64,000 nucleotides of DNA from Streptomyces sennicomposti (GTDB lineage Bacteria > Actinomycetota > Actinomycetes > Streptomycetales > Streptomycetaceae). The stretch covers positions 1-64,000 of the forward strand of contig NZ_JAIOAB010000042.1 in the NCBI RefSeq assembly GCF_019890635.1, given 5' to 3'. The notes beneath the pieces are model-generated. The model was not told the origin of the DNA. It did not search any database and worked only from the letters and a program-made list of their open reading frames with translations. Shown here piece by piece: positions 51,380 through 60,905 of this stretch. Made by a program: the position numbers and the translations under genes. How positions within the stretch are numbered: the stretch's first letter is position 1; the number at the start of each line of letters is the position of its first letter.

Positions 51380-52012
51380 TTATGACGGGGAACTGACGGG
51401 CCGTAGACCTTCGAGCAGCGCGTCCACGATCTGCTCGGGCAGGTCCTCGGGCAGATCGGCCTCCGGGCGCATCACACTGCGCACCAGCATGGGGCCGACG
51501 AAGATGTCGTTCAGCAGCTCGACGTCGAGATCCGTGCGCAGCTCACCGCGCAGCTGCCCCCGGCGCAGGACCTCGATCTGGAGCCTGCGCCGCGGTTCCA
51601 CCACGGTCTGGTGGTAGGCGCACCAGATCTTCGGGCTGCTCTTCATCTGCGCGTAGACGTTGTGCAGGATCGCCGAGGAGCGGCTGGCCAGCCCGCGGAT
51701 GCGCAACTGCTCCAGCAGGACCACCAGATCGTCGCGCACGCTCGTGCCGGGCAGTTCCGGATCGGGCGGCTCGGCCGCGCGCACCACGTCGACGAACAGC
51801 TCCTCCTTGCCGCTCCAGCGGCGGTAGATGGTGGCCTTGCCGACGCCGGCGGTCCGGGCGATGCGCTCGATGGAGAGTTCGGCCAGCGGCACGCCCTCCT
51901 CCAGCAGCTTCATCACGCCCTCCACGATGGCGCGTTCCACCGCCTCGCTGCGGGGGCGTCCCCGCGCGGGGGCCTCCGCGGCGGGTGAGGCCGGGCTGTC
52001 GGCGAGACTCAC
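51380..52012 (-). CDS. TetR family regulator of the adjacent DHA2 efflux pump
   Basis: This is a 210-residue TetR-type repressor. The helix-turn-helix is in residues about 22-70 (RAIVEGVMKLLEEGVPLAEL, IARTAGVGKATIYRRWSGKE), preceded by a Pro/Ala-rich tail. The C-terminal domain is of the TetR_C type with a conserved WCAYHQTVVEPRRR segment. It follows the pump gene on the same strand, 175 bases away. The perfect 29-bp palindrome at the pump promoter (53812-53840) is its likely operator, giving drug-inducible expression. Confidence 0.86.
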   Translation of the reverse strand: MSLADSPASPAAEAPARGRPRSEAVERAIVEGVMKLLEEGVPLAELSIERIARTAGVGKATIYRRWSGKEELFVDVVRAAEPPDPELPGTSVRDDLVVLLEQLRIRGLASRSSAILHNVYAQMKSSPKIWCAYHQTVVEPRRRLQIEVLRRGQLRGELRTDLDVELLNDIFVGPMLVRSVMRPEADLPEDLPEQIVDALLEGLRPVSSPS

Positions 52013-52187
52013 TTGAGACGTCCTTTCGTCGTACCGGGCAATTCTCCTACCCGGTGACCGTGACCGGCGACCGGCGATGGTTCCCCCACCGCCGGCCTGC
52101 CGCCCCCGTCGACTGCCGCGCCCCCCGTGCTTCCCCCTCCTCGACGACCTCCCGCGTCCCCGTACTCCCGCCCGTGCTCCCGCGCGG

Positions 52188-53792
52188 CTAGTCCATGGCC
52201 GCCACCAGCTCCTGCTCCTCCTCGCCGCCCTGCCGAGGCGGCTGCTGCGGCCTGCCGGGCAGGAACACGGCCGTCACGACCGCGCCGAGCAGCGCGACCA
52301 CGGTGCCGCACAGCGCGGTGACGTGCATGGCGTGCAGGAAGGCGTCGTTGGCCGGGTCCACCAGGGCCTGGCCGCGCGGGCCGAGCTTCGCGGCGACGCC
52401 GAGGGTGGCCTCGATCGACTCGCCGGCGGTGTCGCGCAGATTGGCCGGGAGCATCCCGAGCTTGCCCTCGATGCTGTTCCGGTACGCCGTGGAGAGCACC
52501 GAGCCGAGGACGGCGATGCCGAGGGCGCCGCCGACCTGCCGGAAGGTGTTGCTCAGCGCGGACGCCGAACCGGCCTTCTCGCGCGGCAGGGCCTGCATGA
52601 TGACCACGCTGGTCGGCGTCATGATGTGCGCCATGCCCGCGCCCATCAGGAAGAACACGACCTCCAGCAGCCAGATGGGCGTGTCCGCGTCGAAGGCGGC
52701 GAAGGCGCCGAGCATGCCGGCCAGCAGCGCCAGACCGGCCGTGGTGGTCGCCCGGTAGCCGAACCGGTCGACGACCAGCCGGGCCCGCGGCGCGAAGATC
52801 ATCTGCGCGGCGGCCAGCGGGATCATCAGCAGACCGGACTGCAGCGGGGAGTAGCCGCGCACGCTCTGGGTGTAGAAGACCGAGAAGAACGTCACGCCCA
52901 TCAGCGCGAAGAAGACCAGCGCGATGGCGGCCATGGCGGCCGAGAACACCTTGTTCTTGAAGTACGTCACGTCCAGCGACGGGTGGTCGCTGCGCTTCTC
53001 GAACAGGATGAACGCCGCGAGGACCACCACGCCGGCGATGATCGTCGCGAGCACCTTCGGGTCGGTGAAGTCGGCCAGCTCGCCGCCCTTGATGATGCCG
53101 TAGACCAGCAGGACCAGGCCGACCACGGACAGGACGACGCCGACCGGGTCGAGTCGGCCCGGGCGCGGGTCGCGGGAGTCGGGCACCAGCCACACCATCA
53201 GCCCGAGCGCGAGGATCACGATCGGCACGTTGATGAGGAAGACCGAGCCCCACCAGAAGTGGTCCAGCAGCAGACCGCCGGTGATCGGGCCGATGGCGAT
53301 GGCCAGGCCCACGCCGCCCGCCCAGATGCCGATGGCCTTGGGCTGCTCCTCGCGCTCGAAGACGTTCATCAGCACGGCGAGCGTGGCCGGCATGACGAAC
53401 GCGGCGCCGAGCGCCATCAGCGCGCGGAAGGCGATCAGCTGGCCGGGCGAGCCTGACTCGGCGGCCAGCGCGGAGCCGATGCCGAACACGACGAGACCGC
53501 CGAGCAGGACCTTCTTGCGGCCCACCCGGTCGCCGACCAGGCCGGCGGTGAACAGCAGACCCGCGAAGACGAGCGTGTAGGCGTTGATCGCCCACTCCAG
53601 CTCGCTCTGGGTCGCGCCCAGCCCCGTCGGGGCGGGGGTGGAGATCGTCTTGATGGCGACGTTCAGGATCGAGTTGTCGAGCACCACGATCAGCAGGCTC
53701 AGCATCAGGACGCCGAGGATCGCCCAGCGGCGCCGGTGCACCGCCTCCGGTATCCGGGGGCCGGACCCGGCGTGGTCGGCAGGAGTAGTCAT
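52188..53792 (-). CDS. DHA2 family (14-helix) MFS multidrug efflux pump
   Basis: This is an EmrB/QacA-type pump of 534 residues from ATG 53792. The first helix and motif D1 are visible ([20 protein letters not shown]), motif A is [14 protein letters not shown], and motif C is [14 protein letters not shown]. Fourteen helices fit the length. The ligand range is unknown. Just upstream is a -10-like TAAAAT (53843-53848 on the minus strand) and a perfect operator placed over the expected transcription start, indicating tight repression by the neighbouring TetR. Confidence 0.88.
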   Translation of the reverse strand: MTTPADHAGSGPRIPEAVHRRRWAILGVLMLSLLIVVLDNSILNVAIKTISTPAPTGLGATQSELEWAINAYTLVFAGLLFTAGLVGDRVGRKKVLLGGLVVFGIGSALAAESGSPGQLIAFRALMALGAAFVMPATLAVLMNVFEREEQPKAIGIWAGGVGLAIAIGPITGGLLLDHFWWGSVFLINVPIVILALGLMVWLVPDSRDPRPGRLDPVGVVLSVVGLVLLVYGIIKGGELADFTDPKVLATIIAGVVVLAAFILFEKRSDHPSLDVTYFKNKVFSAAMAAIALVFFALMGVTFFSVFYTQSVRGYSPLQSGLLMIPLAAAQMIFAPRARLVVDRFGYRATTTAGLALLAGMLGAFAAFDADTPIWLLEVVFFLMGAGMAHIMTPTSVVIMQALPREKAGSASALSNTFRQVGGALGIAVLGSVLSTAYRNSIEGKLGMLPANLRDTAGESIEATLGVAAKLGPRGQALVDPANDAFLHAMHVTALCGTVVALLGAVVTAVFLPGRPQQPPRQGGEEEQELVAAMD

Positions 53793-53811
53793 GGTCCCGA
53801 GCCTAGGCGCT

Positions 53812-53840
53812 TTCCGATACGAGACCGTCTCGTATCGGAA
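53812..53840. promoter_or_regulatory. Perfect 29-bp palindromic operator of the DHA2 pump
   Basis: The arms TTCCGATACGAGAC (53812-53825) and GTCTCGTATCGGAA (53827-53840) are exact inverted repeats around one central C. It starts 20 bases upstream of the pump start codon. A second, smaller palindrome (CGGAAGG-GGG-CCTTCCG, 53875-53891) lies further upstream. Confidence 0.88.
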
Positions 53841-54050
53841 GTATTTTACTGAGAACTTACGCGCCGTGCTGTACCGGAAGGGGGCCTTCCGAGTTACGCC
53901 CGCCCGGCCCGGCATCCCCGATACGCACCCCGCCCCCGAGACACGGCGCACACAGACCCCCTCTGGCCCCCTCCGGCCCGAAGTGCCACCATGGAGGGGA
54001 GTCCGGGGACGCCGTCAGGGCGCCTCGAGATGACTGAAGGAGCCGTTGCA

Positions 54051-54917
54051 ATGACGCAGCTTTCGGCTGCCCGCACCCAGCCCTCCGACGGCAGCAAGGC
54101 GCTGTACGGGGGCAAGGGCACCCGCCGCATCACCGTCCGCGACATCACCCTCGCCAAGGAACGCGGCGAGAAGTGGCCCATGCTCACCGCCTACGACGCG
54201 ATGACCGCCTCCGTCTTCGACGAGGCCGGCATCCCGGTGATCCTGGTCGGCGACTCCGCCGGCAACTGTCACCTCGGGTACGACACCACCGTGCCCGTCA
54301 CCCTCGATGAGATGACCATGCTGTCCGCCGCCGTCGTCCGCGGCACCAGGCGGTCCCTGATCGTCGCCGACCTCCCCTTCGGCTCCTACCAGGAGGGCCC
54401 GGTGCAGGCGCTGCGCTCGGCCACCCGGCTGGTCAAGGAGGCGGGCGCCGGCGCGGTCAAGCTGGAGGGCGGCGAGCGCTCGCACGAGCAGATCCGGCTC
54501 CTGGTGGAGTCCGGCATCCCGGTCATGGCGCACATCGGCCTGACCCCGCAGTCCGTCAACGCCATGGGCTACCGCGTCCAGGGCCGCGGCGAGGAGGCCG
54601 CCCAGCAGCTGCTGCGCGACGCCAAGTCGGTGCAGGACGCGGGCGCGTTCGCGGTCGTCCTCGAACTGGTCCCGGCCGAGCTGGCCGCCGAGGTGACGCG
54701 GGTCCTGCACATCCCGACCGTCGGCATCGGCGCCGGCCCGGAGACCGACGCGCAGGTCCTGGTCTGGACCGACATGCTCGGCCTCACCGGCGGCCGCGTC
54801 CCGAAGTTCGTCAAGCAGTACGCCGACCTGCGCCAGATCATGGGCGACGCGGCCAGGTCCTTCGCCGAGGACGTCGTCGGCGGCGCCTTCCCGCAGGAGG
54901 AGCACTCCGTCCACTAG
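54051..54917 (+). CDS. panB: 3-methyl-2-oxobutanoate hydroxymethyltransferase
   Basis: This enzyme makes ketopantoate, the first step to pantothenate and CoA, from alpha-ketoisovalerate and methylene-tetrahydrofolate. The ATG at 54051 has GAAGGAG nine bases upstream and gives 288 residues, the usual length. Conserved parts include MLTAYDAMTASVFDEAGIPV, LVGDSAGNCHLGY (metal Asp), VKLEGGERS, MAHIGLTPQSVNAMGY and PTVGIGAGPETDAQVLVWTD. A 35-residue N-terminal extension precedes the barrel. No other pan genes are adjacent. A strong terminator follows. Confidence 0.93.
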   Translation: MTQLSAARTQPSDGSKALYGGKGTRRITVRDITLAKERGEKWPMLTAYDAMTASVFDEAGIPVILVGDSAGNCHLGYDTTVPVTLDEMTMLSAAVVRGTRRSLIVADLPFGSYQEGPVQALRSATRLVKEAGAGAVKLEGGERSHEQIRLLVESGIPVMAHIGLTPQSVNAMGYRVQGRGEEAAQQLLRDAKSVQDAGAFAVVLELVPAELAAEVTRVLHIPTVGIGAGPETDAQVLVWTDMLGLTGGRVPKFVKQYADLRQIMGDAARSFAEDVVGGAFPQEEHSVH

Positions 54918-55011
54918 GGCGGAACCCCCAGGGCGCCGCACCACCGGGCGGCCGGGCCACCGGCCCGCCGCCCCGCCCCACCGCGCCCACCGGACCACCA
55001 CGGCACCACCG

Positions 55012-55053
55012 GGAACAGCCCCGCCGATCTTCCCCCGTCGGCGGGGCTGTTCC
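55012..55053. terminator. Bidirectional terminator between panB and nadE
   Basis: A perfect 16-bp stem (GGAACAGCCCCGCCGA, 55012-55027, with 55038-55053) and a 10-base loop lie midway between the convergent panB and nadE stops, and can serve both genes. Confidence 0.82.
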
Positions 55054-55070
55054 GCGGCCGCGCGGGGCGG

Positions 55071-56825
55071 TCACAAGTGCTCGCGCCAGCCGTTCGTGAT
55101 CGGGAGGCGGCGGTCCTTGCCGAAGCCCTTGGGGGAGATCTTCGTGCCCGGCGGGTACTGGCGGCGCTTGTACTCGGCCGTGTCCACCATCCGCAGCGTC
55201 CGGGCGACCAGCTCGGGGTCGTAACCGGCCGCGACGATCTCGTCGGCGCCCTTGTCGCGGTCGACGTACAGCTCCAGGATGGCGTCCAGCACCGGGTAGT
55301 TCGGGAGCGAGTCGGTGTCCACCTGGCCCGGCCTGAGTTCCGCGCTCGGCGGCTTGGAGATGGAGTTCTCCGGGATCGGCGGGGTCTGGCCGCGCTCGGC
55401 CGCCGCCCGGTTGCGCCACTTCGCCAGCCGGAACACCGACGTCTTGTACACGTCCTTGATCGGGCCGTACGCCCCCACCGAGTCGCCGTACAGCGTCGAG
55501 TAGCCCACCGCCAGCTCCGACTTGTTGCCGGGGGCGAGGACGATGTGGCCCTCCTGGTTGGACAGCGCCATCAGCAGCGTGCCGCGCAGCCGGGACTGGA
55601 GGTTCTCCTCCGCGAGCCCGGTCAGCCCGAGCGAGTCCATGTACGCGTCGAACATCGGCACGATCGGCACCGTGCGGAAGTTCAGGCCGGTGCGCCGGGC
55701 CAGCTCCGCCGCGTCGTCCTTGGAGTGCTGCGAGGAGTACTTCGAGGGCATCGAGACGCCGTACACGTTCTCCGGGCCCACCGCGTCGCAGGCGATCGCC
55801 GCGACCAGCGCGGAGTCGATGCCGCCGGACAGGCCGATCAGCACCGACCGGAAGCCGTTCTTCGCCACGTACGCCCGCAGGCCCGTGACCAGCGCCGTGT
55901 AGACCTCCTCGTCGTCGTCCAGACGCTCACCGCACCCGGCGGCCGGCACCGGCTCGTAGGCCGGCAGCGGCTCCTCGGACAGCACGACCCGGTCGACCCG
56001 CAGCCCGTCGTCCACCACGCCCGAGGGGGCGTCCGCGGCGGCGGCCGGCAGCTCCAGGTCCAGCACCACGCAGGTCTCCTCGAACTGCGCCGCCCGCGCG
56101 ATCACCTCGCCGTCCGCGCCGACGACGATCGAGTCGCCGTCGAAGACCAGCTCGTCCTGCCCGCCGGTCATGGCCAGGTAGGCGGTGGTGCAGCCGGCCT
56201 CCTGGGCCCGCTTGCGGACCAGCTCCAGGCGGGTGTCGTCCTTCTCCCGCTCGTACGGCGAGGCGTTGACCGACAGCAGCAGCCCCGCGCGGGCGGTGCG
56301 CGCCGCCGGGACCCGGCCGCCGTCCTGCCACAGGTCCTCGCAGATGGCGAGGGCGACGTCCACGCCGTGCACCCGCAGCACCGGCATGGTGTCGCCGGGC
56401 ACGAAGTAGCGGAACTCGTCGAAGACGCCGTAGTTCGGCAGGTGGTGCTTGGCGAAGGTCAGCACCACCTCGCCGCGGTGCAGCACCGCCGCCGCGTTCC
56501 GCGGCGCGCCGGCCGGCATGCCGTACTTCGGCTGGGCGCTCTCGCTGCGGTCCAGGTAGCCGACGACGACCGGCAGCTCGCCGAGGCCCTCCCCGGCGAG
56601 CCGGGCGGCCAGCTCGCGCAGCGCGGTGCGGGACGCCGTCACGAACGACGACCTCAGGGCCAGGTCCTCGACGGGGTACCCGGTCAGCGCCATCTCCGGG
56701 AACGCCACGAGATGCGCTCCCTGCTCGGCCGAGTGCCGGGTCCAGCGGAGGATCGACTCGGCGTTCGCGGCGAGGTCGCCGACGCGGGAGTCGATCTGGT
56801 TCAGGGCGAGACGTAGTTGAGGCAC
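55071..56825 (-). CDS. nadE: Glutamine-dependent NAD+ synthetase
   Basis: This enzyme completes NAD synthesis by amidating nicotinic acid adenine dinucleotide with glutamine-derived ammonia. The GTG at 56825 gives 584 residues, the two-domain form. The N-terminal nitrilase-like glutaminase has its Glu (FPEMALTGYP), Lys (FAKHHLPNYG) and Cys (ALAICEDLW) triad. The C-terminal synthetase has the ATP P-loop GLSGGIDSAL and the NKSELAVGYSTLYGD segment. The gene is convergent with panB. Confidence 0.94.
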   Translation of the reverse strand: MPQLRLALNQIDSRVGDLAANAESILRWTRHSAEQGAHLVAFPEMALTGYPVEDLALRSSFVTASRTALRELAARLAGEGLGELPVVVGYLDRSESAQPKYGMPAGAPRNAAAVLHRGEVVLTFAKHHLPNYGVFDEFRYFVPGDTMPVLRVHGVDVALAICEDLWQDGGRVPAARTARAGLLLSVNASPYEREKDDTRLELVRKRAQEAGCTTAYLAMTGGQDELVFDGDSIVVGADGEVIARAAQFEETCVVLDLELPAAAADAPSGVVDDGLRVDRVVLSEEPLPAYEPVPAAGCGERLDDDEEVYTALVTGLRAYVAKNGFRSVLIGLSGGIDSALVAAIACDAVGPENVYGVSMPSKYSSQHSKDDAAELARRTGLNFRTVPIVPMFDAYMDSLGLTGLAEENLQSRLRGTLLMALSNQEGHIVLAPGNKSELAVGYSTLYGDSVGAYGPIKDVYKTSVFRLAKWRNRAAAERGQTPPIPENSISKPPSAELRPGQVDTDSLPNYPVLDAILELYVDRDKGADEIVAAGYDPELVARTLRMVDTAEYKRRQYPPGTKISPKGFGKDRRLPITNGWREHL

Positions 56826-56931
56826 GCGCCCCAGTGTAATCGTCAGAGCGACGCGATGGGGGGCGGGCGCGGCGGCGCGGGTGTGGCCCGGCACACGTGT
56901 GACCGCCCTCGGGCGCGGGGCCGAACACGCG

Positions 56932-56965
56932 GGCGCCCGCCCCTCGGGGAGGAGGAGCGGGCGCC
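56932..56965. terminator. Possible terminator downstream of the sedolisin gene
   Basis: A 9-bp stem (GGCGCCCGC, 56932-56940, with 56957-56965) and a 16-base loop lie just after the S53 stop codon on its strand. The loop is long, so confidence is moderate. Confidence 0.45.
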
Positions 56966-56997
56966 GGGGCCGTGCGGCACGGCCGGTGGTGCGTGCG

Positions 56998-58938
56998 TCA
57001 GTGGCGACGGTAGGAGTCGACGTAGCCCTTGGCGGGCGAGCCCACGCCGGTCACGTCGTCGTAGCCCTTGACGGCCTTGAGCGAGCTGTCCTTGCCGAGG
57101 CTGCGCACGGAGTAGGTCAGACCGCCGGAGGCGTCGACGCCGTTGACGAAGTCCACGCGGGCCACCGCGAGGTCCTTGCCGGTCGGCTTGTCCACCACGT
57201 CGTGGTACAGCTTCGAGCCGTACTTCGAGTAGATCGACGGGTTGGCGAAGCCGATCGCCTTGCCGCCGCGGGCCTCCTGGGCGAGGGCCTGCACGGCCGC
57301 GATCACCGGCGCGGCCAGCGAGGTGCCGCCGATGCGGTACTCGCTGTAGCGCTGGGTGCCGTCCGGGAAGGACTGCGTCTGGCCGACCAGGAAGCCGGTG
57401 TTCGGGTCGGCGATCGCCGCGATGTCCGGGACGACGCGGTTGCCGGCCGCGTTGTTGGCCGTGGCCAGCCCCGTGGGCACGACGCCCTTCTGGTAGTACG
57501 GCTGCGGCACGGTCTTGCTGGTGCCGCCGCCCGCGCCGGAGGTGTACGCGCCCGGGAAGTCCGTCCAGCTCTTCCCGTCGGCCGACAGGTTGGCCTTCTC
57601 GGTGCCCCAGCCGGTCTCCCACAGGTACTTGTCGCCCTTGCCGACGGCCAGCGAGGTGCCGCCGACGGCGGTCACCCACGCCGAGTTGGCCGGGGTGTCG
57701 ACCTGCTTGACACCGGTGTTGGCGACCTCGTCGCCGTTGTCGCCGGAGGAGAAGTAGAAGCCGATGCCCTCCACCGCGCCGAACTGGAACACCTGGTCGT
57801 AGGCGGCGGCCAGGTCCGGCGTCTGGTTGGCCTCGATGTCGCCCCAGGAGTTGGAGACGATGTCGGCCAGGTGGCTGTCGACGATCTTGCTCAGCGAGTC
57901 GAGCAGGTCGTCGTCGTAGCAGGACGCCGCGCCCACGTAGGTGACGTTCGCGTCGGGCGCGACGGCGTGCACGGCCTCGACGTCGAGGGTCTCCTCGCCG
58001 TACCAGCCGGCCGCGCCGCACTCCTCGGTCCTGGTGTAGTCGGCCGGCAGCACCTGGCGCAGCTGGCTGGTCTTCCAGGCCTTGTCGCCGTTCTGCTTCG
58101 CGTAGTTGGCCGCGTCGTAGGCGATGGTCGGCGAGGCGTACGCGTCGGTGATCGCGATCCGGACGCCCTTGCCGGTGTACTTGCCGGCGCCGTAGGCCGA
58201 GCGCAGCTGCTTGCCCGTGTAGCCCTTGACGGCGTACGGGACCTTCTGGCCGTAGGCCGAGGGCAGCGTGCTCGCGGTCCTGGAGCCGTAGTACGAGGAG
58301 AACGGCCCGGCATTCTTGAACACCGCGTCCGGCGGCGGCAGCTGCTCCTTGTGGTTCGCCTTGTGCGGGGCGTTGTCCAGACCGGTGACGGTCAGCACGG
58401 CGCCCTTCAGCCCGGCCGGCACGGAGGCCGACGCGGCCGGGGCGCGGTAAGTCTTCGAGCCCTTGGCGAAGTTGTGCAGCTGGGTGCCGAACGCCTTCTC
58501 GGCGGCGGCGACATCGCCGGAGACGGCGATGTAGTGCGGCGTGACGGAGGTGACCGTGAGGCCCGCCGACTTCAGCCACGACCTGACCGCGGCCACCTGG
58601 GCCTTGGTCGCGCCGTAACGGGCCTGCGCCTGCTCGGCGGTCAGGTACTTGCCGTACTGGGGCGAGGACGGGTCGGCGACCGCCTTGGCGTACGCCGCGA
58701 GGCCGGCGGCGTCGCGGCCGGCCAGGTACACCCGGGCGTTGACCCGGGAGCTGTCGGCGGCGGCGCCCTTGTCCGCCTTGGCCGTCGCCCACGCGGGCTT
58801 GGTGCCCGCGAGGGCGCCGCGGCCCGAGTGGTCCGCGGCGTGCGCCGCGGGTATGCCGAGCGCGAGCGCGCCGGCGACCATGGGCAGCGTCGCCGCCAGG
58901 CTCACACCGGCGCGCACGGTGGCGCGGTTGGATCTCAT
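56998..58938 (-). CDS. Secreted S53 family peptidase (sedolisin/kumamolisin-like)
   Basis: This is a secreted acid-type serine peptidase of 646 residues from ATG 58938. A signal peptide ends near AAHA. An N-terminal S53 pro-domain (about residues 60-200) covers SSPQYGKYLTAEQAQARYG. The catalytic domain supplies the triad Glu315/Asp319 (WYGEETLDVE) and Ser540 (GGTSLAAP), with Asp400 in SSGDNGDE as the oxyanion residue. The C-terminal DDVTGVGSPAKG provides the calcium-site pattern. The pro-domain is normally removed autocatalytically. It probably digests extracellular protein for nutrition or morphogenesis. No partner genes are adjacent. Confidence 0.9.
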   Translation of the reverse strand: MRSNRATVRAGVSLAATLPMVAGALALGIPAAHAADHSGRGALAGTKPAWATAKADKGAAADSSRVNARVYLAGRDAAGLAAYAKAVADPSSPQYGKYLTAEQAQARYGATKAQVAAVRSWLKSAGLTVTSVTPHYIAVSGDVAAAEKAFGTQLHNFAKGSKTYRAPAASASVPAGLKGAVLTVTGLDNAPHKANHKEQLPPPDAVFKNAGPFSSYYGSRTASTLPSAYGQKVPYAVKGYTGKQLRSAYGAGKYTGKGVRIAITDAYASPTIAYDAANYAKQNGDKAWKTSQLRQVLPADYTRTEECGAAGWYGEETLDVEAVHAVAPDANVTYVGAASCYDDDLLDSLSKIVDSHLADIVSNSWGDIEANQTPDLAAAYDQVFQFGAVEGIGFYFSSGDNGDEVANTGVKQVDTPANSAWVTAVGGTSLAVGKGDKYLWETGWGTEKANLSADGKSWTDFPGAYTSGAGGGTSKTVPQPYYQKGVVPTGLATANNAAGNRVVPDIAAIADPNTGFLVGQTQSFPDGTQRYSEYRIGGTSLAAPVIAAVQALAQEARGGKAIGFANPSIYSKYGSKLYHDVVDKPTGKDLAVARVDFVNGVDASGGLTYSVRSLGKDSSLKAVKGYDDVTGVGSPAKGYVDSYRRH

Positions 58939-59280
58939 AGAACCCCCTGCGATGCGGATCGCATGTAACGCAATGAGTGGTCGGACCACGCGTGATCCGC
59001 GAAGCGGCCGCGGCGGTTTGGCCCCATGGGCGGTAGGCCCATGAATGGATCACACGATCGAGGGTCACTCTTCCCGATGAACCGTTCATGCCAGGGCCAT
59101 GCGTAAGCCAAGAGAAAGCCAAGGAACCGTCAGGCACGGTGTATACGGGGTGAATTGAGTCCTTCGTTCCCCGGATTGAGAGCTTCGGTTCCCGGATTCC
59201 GGAGGCCCCGTCTCACGAACCGGGCGCCGCACCGCTCATGAACCGGGTGCGTACCGCTCATGAACCGTGCGCCGCACCGC
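58939..59280. other. Promoter region of the sedolisin gene and a short-repeat cluster
   Basis: No gene is seen in these 342 bases. The half near 59025-59043 has a CATGGGC/GCCCATG inverted repeat (5-base spacer). The other half has short direct repeats: CTTCG-TTCCC-GGATT twice (59162-59198) and the ACCGCTCATGAACCG family at 59211-59290. Confidence 0.55.
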
Positions 59281-59290
59281 TCATGAACCG
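59231..59290. repeat. ACCGCTCATGAACCG repeats overlapping the DUF305 stop codon
   Basis: Three exact 15-bp copies begin at 59231, 59253 and 59276 (periods 22 and 23), with a degenerate fourth near 59211. The last contains the TGA stop of the DUF305 gene, so the array looks like duplications of that gene's 3' end. Confidence 0.8.
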
Positions 59291-59949
59291 GCCGTCGCGC
59301 CCCGCTCCTTGAGCATGCCGGCCATGAGCCGCAGCTCTGACTGCTGCCCGTCCACCATGCTCTGCGCCAGCCGCTTCTCCGCCGCCACCGTGCACCGGGC
59401 GACGCACCCCTGCGCCATGTGCAGACCGCCCTTGTGGTGGGCGGTCATCAGCTGGAGGTAGTAGATCTCCGCCTGCCGGCCGCTGAGTCGGCCGAGCTTC
59501 TTCAGCTGCGCGTTGGTCGCCATGCCGGGCATCAGCGCGCCGTCCTTGCCGGCCGCCGCGTCGCCCATCCCCATCCAGGTCATCGGCGGCTCGGCCGACA
59601 CCTTCGGCAGCTCCCACAGATCCAGCCAACCCAGCAGCATCCCGCGCTGGTTGGCCTGCGTCTGCGCGATGTCGTAGGCGAGACGGCGCACTTCGGTGTC
59701 GCGGGTGCGGTCGCGCACGATGTACGACATCTCCACCGCCTGCTGGTGGTGGACCGCCATGTCCCGGGCGAAGCCCGCGTCCGCGGAGTCGGCGGCCGGG
59801 ACGGGGACGGCGGACGCGGAGGCCGCCGCCGCGGCGGGCGCGGGGACATGGGCGTGCGCCCCGCCGTCCTCGGCGACCGCGTAGGTGATGGCCCCGGCCG
59901 CCGCCAGCGCGGTCACCGCGGCCGCCGCGACCAGCCCGGCCGGCCTCAC
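59281..59949 (-). CDS. DUF305 family exported protein
   Basis: This 222-residue protein starts at a GTG overlapping the stop of the upstream DUF3105 gene (GTGA). An N-terminal hydrophobic segment (LVAAAAVTALAAAGAITYAV) exports or anchors it. The ferritin-like DUF305 domain shows repeated His/Met motifs: GFARDMAVHHQQAVEMS and LMTAHHKGGLHMAQ. These look suited to metal binding, and DUF305 proteins are often linked to copper or other metal handling. The pair with DUF3105 is common in Streptomyces. The exact role is unknown. Confidence 0.82.
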   Translation of the reverse strand: MRPAGLVAAAAVTALAAAGAITYAVAEDGGAHAHVPAPAAAAASASAVPVPAADSADAGFARDMAVHHQQAVEMSYIVRDRTRDTEVRRLAYDIAQTQANQRGMLLGWLDLWELPKVSAEPPMTWMGMGDAAAGKDGALMPGMATNAQLKKLGRLSGRQAEIYYLQLMTAHHKGGLHMAQGCVARCTVAAEKRLAQSMVDGQQSELRLMAGMLKERGATAGS

Positions 59950-60677
59950 CGGTCCACACCGCCCGTGCAGGCGGCCCCCGGCTCCGGCGTCTGCGCGCCC
60001 TGGACGAACTCGGCGAAAAACTTGTCGACGTTCGGGTCCTTCGCGCCGCTCACACTGCGCTGGTGCGCCCACGCCGACAGCATGATCGGGTCCTTCTGGT
60101 CGGCGACGGGACTCATCAGCGTGTACGGCGTCCGGCGCACCTTCTCCGCCAGCGCGGCCACGTCCGCCTTGGCCGCCTTCGCGTTGTACGTCACCCAGAC
60201 CGCGCCGTGCTCCAGGGCGTGCACGGCGTGCTCGTTCTCGATCGGCGCGGTGTACACGTCGCCGTTGCAGTTCTGCCAGACCGGATTGTGGTCGCCGCCG
60301 ACCGGGGGCTCCATCGGGTACGTCACGGGGTCGGTGGTGTGGTTGCGGGTGAGGGTGCCCTGCCAGGTGCGGACGCCGTCGGGGCCGGTGGTGAAGTGAC
60401 CCGCGCCGCCGGGCTTCGCGTTCTTGCCGTCCTGGCCGCTCTTCGCCTCGACGGCCGAGCCCGCCGTGCCGCCGTTCTCGGACTGCGCGGTCTGCGCGTG
60501 GACGAACAGCACGCCGCCCACGGTCAGCCCCGCGACCACGGCCACGCTCGCGACGATGCCGAGCACGCGGTTGCGCCGCTGCCGGGCCTGCTCGGCGCGG
60601 CGCAGCTCCTCCATATGGGCCCGGCGCTGGTCGCTGCCGGTCGTACCGGTGGGTCCGGGCTGAGGGGCGGAGGCCAT
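59946..60677 (-). CDS. DUF3105 family membrane protein
   Basis: This is a 243-residue protein from ATG 60677, with a basic cytoplasmic N-terminus (RRAEQARQRRNRV), one membrane helix (LGIVASVAVVAGLTVGGVLF) and an exported DUF3105 domain. The domain contains PPVGGDHNPVWQNCNGDVYT and HALEHGAVWVTYN, conserved His/Cys residues typical of the family. The function of the domain is not known. It is translationally coupled to the downstream DUF305 gene, so the two proteins probably act together at the membrane, perhaps in metal handling. Confidence 0.8.
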   Translation of the reverse strand: MASAPQPGPTGTTGSDQRRAHMEELRRAEQARQRRNRVLGIVASVAVVAGLTVGGVLFVHAQTAQSENGGTAGSAVEAKSGQDGKNAKPGGAGHFTTGPDGVRTWQGTLTRNHTTDPVTYPMEPPVGGDHNPVWQNCNGDVYTAPIENEHAVHALEHGAVWVTYNAKAAKADVAALAEKVRRTPYTLMSPVADQKDPIMLSAWAHQRSVSGAKDPNVDKFFAEFVQGAQTPEPGAACTGGVDR

Positions 60678-60905
60678 GGGGGTCCTTCGGGGTCGGAGGG
60701 GCGGTGAGGGCGGTCGGCTCGCGCTGATCGTAGTGGGGCGGAGGGGGCGCGGGGGAGAGCGCGGCGATCGACGGCGGGTTGCCGGGCACAGCGGGCGGGG
60801 AGGGGGCGGCCGGCACGGAGAGGACGGCGGTCACGGAGGGGGCGGCGGCGGGCGGCGGGCCGCCGTTAAGTTGAACGGCGGATGCCGATTATTTACGCTG
60901 GCGGT

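Noticed and set aside
56843-59137. 764-residue minus-strand frame overlapping the sedolisin gene
   Set aside because: It is an out-of-phase reading of the S53 gene, Arg/Gly-rich and without motifs, while the S53 frame has its full catalytic set.
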